Shown here: in pieces, positions 15,149-17,508 of the stretch
Layout: the number at the start of each line of letters is the position of its first letter
How positions within the stretch are numbered: position 1 is the first letter of the stretch
Source of the DNA: an uncultured Peptococcaceae bacterium
GTDB taxonomy: Bacteria > Bacillota > Peptococcia > Peptococcales > Peptococcaceae
NCBI GenBank assembly: GCA_900556545.1
Contig: USPE01000012.1
Coordinates: 1 to 17,508, forward strand
DNA: 17,508 nucleotides
Reading direction: 5' to 3'
Position numbers and translations under genes: made by a program
Notes under the pieces: model-generated
Database searches by the model: none
Told to the model about the DNA's origin: nothing
What the model saw: the letters and a program-made list of their open reading frames with translations, nothing else

Positions 15149-15412
15149 TTATTCTCGTTCATTTGGATCTTTTGGATGCTGCAGCTGATCCACCTGCTCG
15201 ATAAACAGACGAAACCCTGCACAAATACCAATCAGTACCCCCAACAGCCAAAATATGTCTGGCGTTCCCAGCTTACTGTCCAACCAACGGCCGGCCATCG
15301 CTGCAATCGCCACATTTACCAACATCGTAACTCCAAAACTGAGGCCAAGACCAATATATTGACCCGCACTGGAAGGTTTTCTAAAATTACCGGGCATAGC
15401 TGCACCTCTCAT
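15149..15412 (-). CDS. atpZ: AtpZ/AtpI-family membrane protein
   Basis: 87 aa with two glycine-rich membrane helices (about 19-41 and 53-71) joined by GRWLDSKLGTPDIF, the hallmark of the AtpZ family (PF09527). Such proteins head many ATP synthase operons; in alkaliphilic Bacillus AtpZ and AtpI together form a Mg2+/Ca2+ transport function. Two starts are possible: ATG at 15412 (AGGAG 7 nt upstream, preferred) or ATG at 15397 (GAGGTG 5 nt upstream, 82 aa). First gene of the atp operon. Confidence 0.85.
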   Translation of the reverse strand: MRGAAMPGNFRKPSSAGQYIGLGLSFGVTMLVNVAIAAMAGRWLDSKLGTPDIFWLLGVLIGICAGFRLFIEQVDQLQHPKDPNERE

Positions 15413-15568
15413 TTCATAACTCCTACCTTATTTATTTTACTAGATGTGGCCTGTCAACACAACACAAAATCTTCACAGGATTGCCAAAACTTAATAAATA
15501 TTTATTATTTTATTGAAAGTCCCACTTAAGAAAATTTGTGCAAGCTGCAGAATATAGCTGCAATATAA

Positions 15569-15597
15569 ACTATAATACAATAAAAAAGAGAAAGCAA
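15569..15597 (-). promoter_or_regulatory. Sigma-A promoter of the ATP synthase operon
   Basis: On the minus strand TTGCTT (15592-15597) and TATAGT (15569-15574) are separated by exactly 17 nt; the -10 matches 5 of 6. Predicted start near 15562, about 150 nt before atpZ. The -35 is partly embedded in the terminator hairpin of the upstream transcript. Confidence 0.6.
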
Positions 15598-15615
15598 GCC
15601 GAAATTCTCCTTTTT
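15582..15615 (-). terminator. Terminator-like hairpin after wecB/small ORF
   Basis: On the minus strand 11 bp can pair with one G-U (15605-15615 with 15582-15592, core GAGAA/TTCTC), a 12-nt loop and a trailing U run from the A stretch at 15582-15587. The stem is A/T-rich, hence weak. It lies 21 nt beyond the stop of the small ORF at 15637 and overlaps the atp operon -35. Confidence 0.5.
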
Positions 15616-15636
15616 ATCTAACTATAATTTATTCTT

Positions 15637-15774
15637 CTACATAAAGCACAACAATACATCATTAATAGCCAAATTACTTTTCCGCCGCATATATCGCATC
15701 AAACAAATAAAAATGCACAAAAAAAGATGGCACTGCCATACTGCAAACACAACAGAAAAACCTACTACATTCAT
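15637..15774 (-). CDS. Possible 45-aa small membrane protein
   Basis: ATG at 15774 with GAGGT at 15783-15787, spaced 8 nt, leading to 45 codons and a TAG. The peptide has a hydrophobic stretch of about 25 residues (MNVVGFSVVFAVW ... FLCIFICLM) followed by a basic patch RYMRRK, the charge pattern of a single membrane helix with the C-terminus inside. It lies 56 nt after wecB on the same strand and a terminator-like hairpin follows its stop. I recognise no family. It could be chance; the ribosome site, topology and terminator position favour a real gene moderately. Confidence 0.4.
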   Translation of the reverse strand: MNVVGFSVVFAVWQCHLFLCIFICLMRYMRRKSNLAINDVLLCFM

Positions 15775-15830
15775 TAGATTTTACCTCGCATTCACAAAAA
15801 CAGCCCATCTATCATTGCTAAAACAAACCT

Positions 15831-16973
15831 TTACATCCAATTTTCCGGACGCATTTCTCTAATCCCAAAATAATACTCAATTGCGGCAGTAATACGTCCG
15901 CAAGCTTTTCCATCCCCATAAGGATTTACCGCATTCGCCATTTTATGATAAGCTGCCTCATCAGTCAGCAACTGCAGCGCTGTATCATAAATCAAATCTT
16001 CATCCGTGCCCACCAGCCGCACTGTTCCAGCAGTAACAGCCTCCGGCCGTTCGGTCGTATCACGCAGCACTAGCACAGGCTTGCCCAATGCCGGCGCTTC
16101 TTCCTGCAAACCGCCCGAATCGGTCAAAATCAAATCCACACGGGCCATCGCATTGGCAAAAGGCTCATAGTCCAACGGCTCAATAATATGAATCCGTTCC
16201 AAATCCCCCAAAATCTGCGCTGCCAGTTCACGCACCTTAGGATTTTTATGAATTGGAAAAATAAACTGCACTTCCGGCAATGTTTCATGCAACCTGCGCA
16301 CAGCCTGAAAAATGTGCGCCATCGGCGCGCCCTGATTTTCACGACGATGAGCAGTAATCAATACTTTCTTTGCCGGACTCTCCATCAACTGCTGCAAACC
16401 CTCATCAATAAACTGATACTCATTTTTTACAGTAGCCAACAACGCATCAATGACTGTATTACCGGTAACAAAAATAGCATCATCTTTTCCATTTTCTTTT
16501 AAAAGATTCTGCCGCGCCTCCGGTGTCGGTGAAAAATGCAGTGTAGCCATAACACCAGTCAATTTGCGATTTGCTTCTTCTGGATATGGAGAATACATAT
16601 TACCAGAACGCAGCCCCGCCTCTACATGTCCAACCGGAATCTGCTGATAAAACGCCGCCAAAGTTGCAGCAAATGTTGTTGTCGTATCACCATGAACCAA
16701 CACCAGATCCGGCTTTTCCTGCTGTAAAATCTGCTCTAAACCGTGCAAAACACCAGCCGTAATATCAGTCAGCGTTTGATTCTTTTTCATCAAGTTTAAA
16801 TCAAAATCCGGTTTAATATGAAATAATTCCAGTACCTGATCCAACATCTCACGATGCTGCGCAGTTACAGCCACTACACTTTGCAAATTTTCATTTTGTT
16901 CAATAGCCTTCACCACCGGCGCCATCTTAATGGCCTCCGGTCTAGTGCCAAATACACACATTATTTTTTTCAT
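15831..16973 (-). CDS. wecB: UDP-N-acetylglucosamine 2-epimerase (non-hydrolysing)
   Basis: 380-aa cytosolic enzyme interconverting UDP-GlcNAc and UDP-ManNAc, supplying ManNAc for surface polysaccharides or wall teichoic-acid-type linkage units (called mnaA in Bacillus). GT-B fold motifs: GTRPEAIKMAP at 9-19, HGDTTTTFA with Asp96 (94-102), HVEAGLRSG with Glu118, PEEANR with Glu132, AHRRENQG with His209 (208-215), and TDSGGLQEEAPALGKP in the C-terminal half, the UDP-binding region. Length is standard. ATG start with GGATGAG close upstream. The Bacillus orthologue also immediately precedes the atp operon. Follows the deaminase gene after 26 nt, so probably cotranscribed with it. Confidence 0.97.
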   Translation of the reverse strand: MKKIMCVFGTRPEAIKMAPVVKAIEQNENLQSVVAVTAQHREMLDQVLELFHIKPDFDLNLMKKNQTLTDITAGVLHGLEQILQQEKPDLVLVHGDTTTTFAATLAAFYQQIPVGHVEAGLRSGNMYSPYPEEANRKLTGVMATLHFSPTPEARQNLLKENGKDDAIFVTGNTVIDALLATVKNEYQFIDEGLQQLMESPAKKVLITAHRRENQGAPMAHIFQAVRRLHETLPEVQFIFPIHKNPKVRELAAQILGDLERIHIIEPLDYEPFANAMARVDLILTDSGGLQEEAPALGKPVLVLRDTTERPEAVTAGTVRLVGTDEDLIYDTALQLLTDEAAYHKMANAVNPYGDGKACGRITAAIEYYFGIREMRPENWM

Positions 16974-16999
16974 AATTGCTCATCCTATAAAGTATTATT

Positions 17000-17458
17000 T
17001 TACAGTTTCAACTGCTGCACCTCTACCCCAGCCTGCTGAAAAAACTCCATGGCCCGTTCATCAGGATAGTCCCCGGCAAACACCACACGGACAACGCCCG
17101 CATTAATCAGCATTTTTGCACATAAAGAACAAGGTGCCGTTGTAGAATACAACGTACTGCCCTCAATAGAGATTCCCAAATTGGCAGCCTGAATCATAGC
17201 ATTTTGCTCCGCATGCAACGCCCGGCACAGCTCATGCCGCTCACCGGACGGAATCCCCATCTGCTGCCGCAAACACCCAGTTTCAGCACAATGGGCCAAC
17301 CGCTTAGGCGCTCCATTGTAGCCAGTGGTTAAAATGTGCTTATCTTTGACCAGAATTGCCCCAACTTGACGGCGCAGGCAAGTAGACCGTTTAGCAACCA
17401 CCGATGTGATTTCCATAAAATACTGATCCCAATCTGGTCGTTGTGGCATAGCATCCAT
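17000..17458 (-). CDS. comEB: ComE/ComEB-family dCMP deaminase
   Basis: 152-aa zinc-dependent cytidine/deoxycytidylate deaminase-family protein. The active-site signature is HAEQNA (His82, Glu84 as proton shuttle) with APCSLC (Cys110, Cys113) as remaining zinc ligands. Cys57, Cys62, His75 and Cys78 (HCAETGC ... HELC) match the extra structural zinc site of phage T4-type dCMP deaminases. Likely reaction: dCMP to dUMP, feeding dTMP synthesis. The family is called ComEB in Bacillus competence operons, but no competence genes are seen here, so the nucleotide role is more likely. I use the ATG at 17458; a TTG one codon earlier directly follows the preceding gene's stop. CAGG lies upstream at a usable distance. 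Confidence 0.9.
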   Translation of the reverse strand: MDAMPQRPDWDQYFMEITSVVAKRSTCLRRQVGAILVKDKHILTTGYNGAPKRLAHCAETGCLRQQMGIPSGERHELCRALHAEQNAMIQAANLGISIEGSTLYSTTAPCSLCAKMLINAGVVRVVFAGDYPDERAMEFFQQAGVEVQQLKL

Positions 17459-17461
17459 CAA

Positions 17462-17508
17462 TTAATACCTGCTGTAATCCTTTTTGGCTTCCAACCGTTT
17501 CTCCTGCC
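17462..17508 (-). CDS. C-terminal tail of an unidentified gene (partial)
   Basis: The last 14 codons of an open frame (ending QEKRLEAKKDYSRY and TAA) enter from the right edge on the minus strand. The charged tail and its direct abutment with the deaminase start suggest the end of the upstream operon gene. It is not the C-terminus of Upp, which precedes mnaA in Bacillus. Too short to identify, and the reading frame cannot be proven. Confidence 0.35.
   Translation of the reverse strand, partial: QEKRLEAKKDYSRY

Larger units (their letters stand above)
15413..15830 (-). promoter_or_regulatory. wecB-atpZ intergenic region
   Basis: 418 nt. From the wecB side it holds a possible 45-aa small membrane ORF (15637-15774), a terminator-like hairpin (15582-15615), the atp operon promoter (15569-15597), a pair of AGCTGCA direct repeats (15543-15549 and 15556-15562) and a leader of about 150 nt. 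A second, poorer promoter candidate is TTGACA (15452-15457) with TAAATA (15429-15434), which would put the transcript start almost on the atpZ ribosome site. Confidence 0.6.

Noticed and set aside
15429..15457. TTGACA-17-TAAATA as the main atp promoter
   Set aside because: The -10 matches only 3 of 6 and the transcript would begin almost at the atpZ ribosome site; the promoter at 15569-15597 is better. It remains a secondary possibility.
1..17508. CRISPR arrays, insertion sequences, tRNA or rRNA genes, prophage or defence systems
   Set aside because: No repeated spacer units, transposase frames, attachment-like repeats or structural RNA signatures were seen; the region is core chromosome apart from the duplicated flavoprotein genes.

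Overview
The window looks like a chromosomal segment of a low-to-moderate GC Firmicute, most likely of class Negativicutes (an Acidaminococcaceae-like gut anaerobe is my best guess, by inference only). The clues are the Bacillus-like gene order around the ATP synthase operon, a CIRCE heat-shock operator, strong AGGAGG-type ribosome binding sites, SLH-like domains and anaerobe-type flavoproteins. I see no mobile element, CRISPR array, rRNA or tRNA.

Layout, left to right. Positions 1-3418 (minus) hold two tandem paralogous lipoproteins with an FAD-dependent oxidoreductase core; the left one runs off the window edge. A terminator-like hairpin lies between them. A divergent intergenic region (3419-3809) carries a promoter for the right-hand flavoprotein on the minus strand and, on the plus strand, a sigma-A promoter overlapped by a perfect CIRCE operator. 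These precede htpG (3810-5702), the only large plus-strand gene. htpG and murA converge on two back-to-back intrinsic terminators (5723-5818).

From 5842 to the right edge everything is on the minus strand. Read in the direction of transcription (right to left) it runs: tail of an unrecognised gene, ComEB/dCMP deaminase family gene, wecB, a possible 45-aa membrane peptide, then the ATP synthase operon atpZ-atpI-atpB-atpE-atpF-atpH-atpA-atpG-atpD-atpC with a strong terminator after atpC, then ywmB and murA with their own promoters. Bacillus subtilis has a similar order (upp-mnaA-atp operon-ywmB-murAA), so this is conserved core chromosome.

Functionally the block combines energy coupling (F1Fo ATP synthase), cell-envelope precursor synthesis (MurA for peptidoglycan, WecB for ManNAc) and nucleotide metabolism. 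The c subunit has a proton-type signature resembling cyanobacterial and chloroplast c subunits, so the enzyme is predicted to be H+-coupled. Several ATP synthase genes and murA use TTG or GTG starts. The less ordinary elements are the paired exported flavoproteins with SLH-like tails, a long structured leader before murA, hairpins and a possible internal promoter flanking atpE, a substituted residue beside the essential arginine of subunit a, and the small ORF between wecB and the atp promoter.
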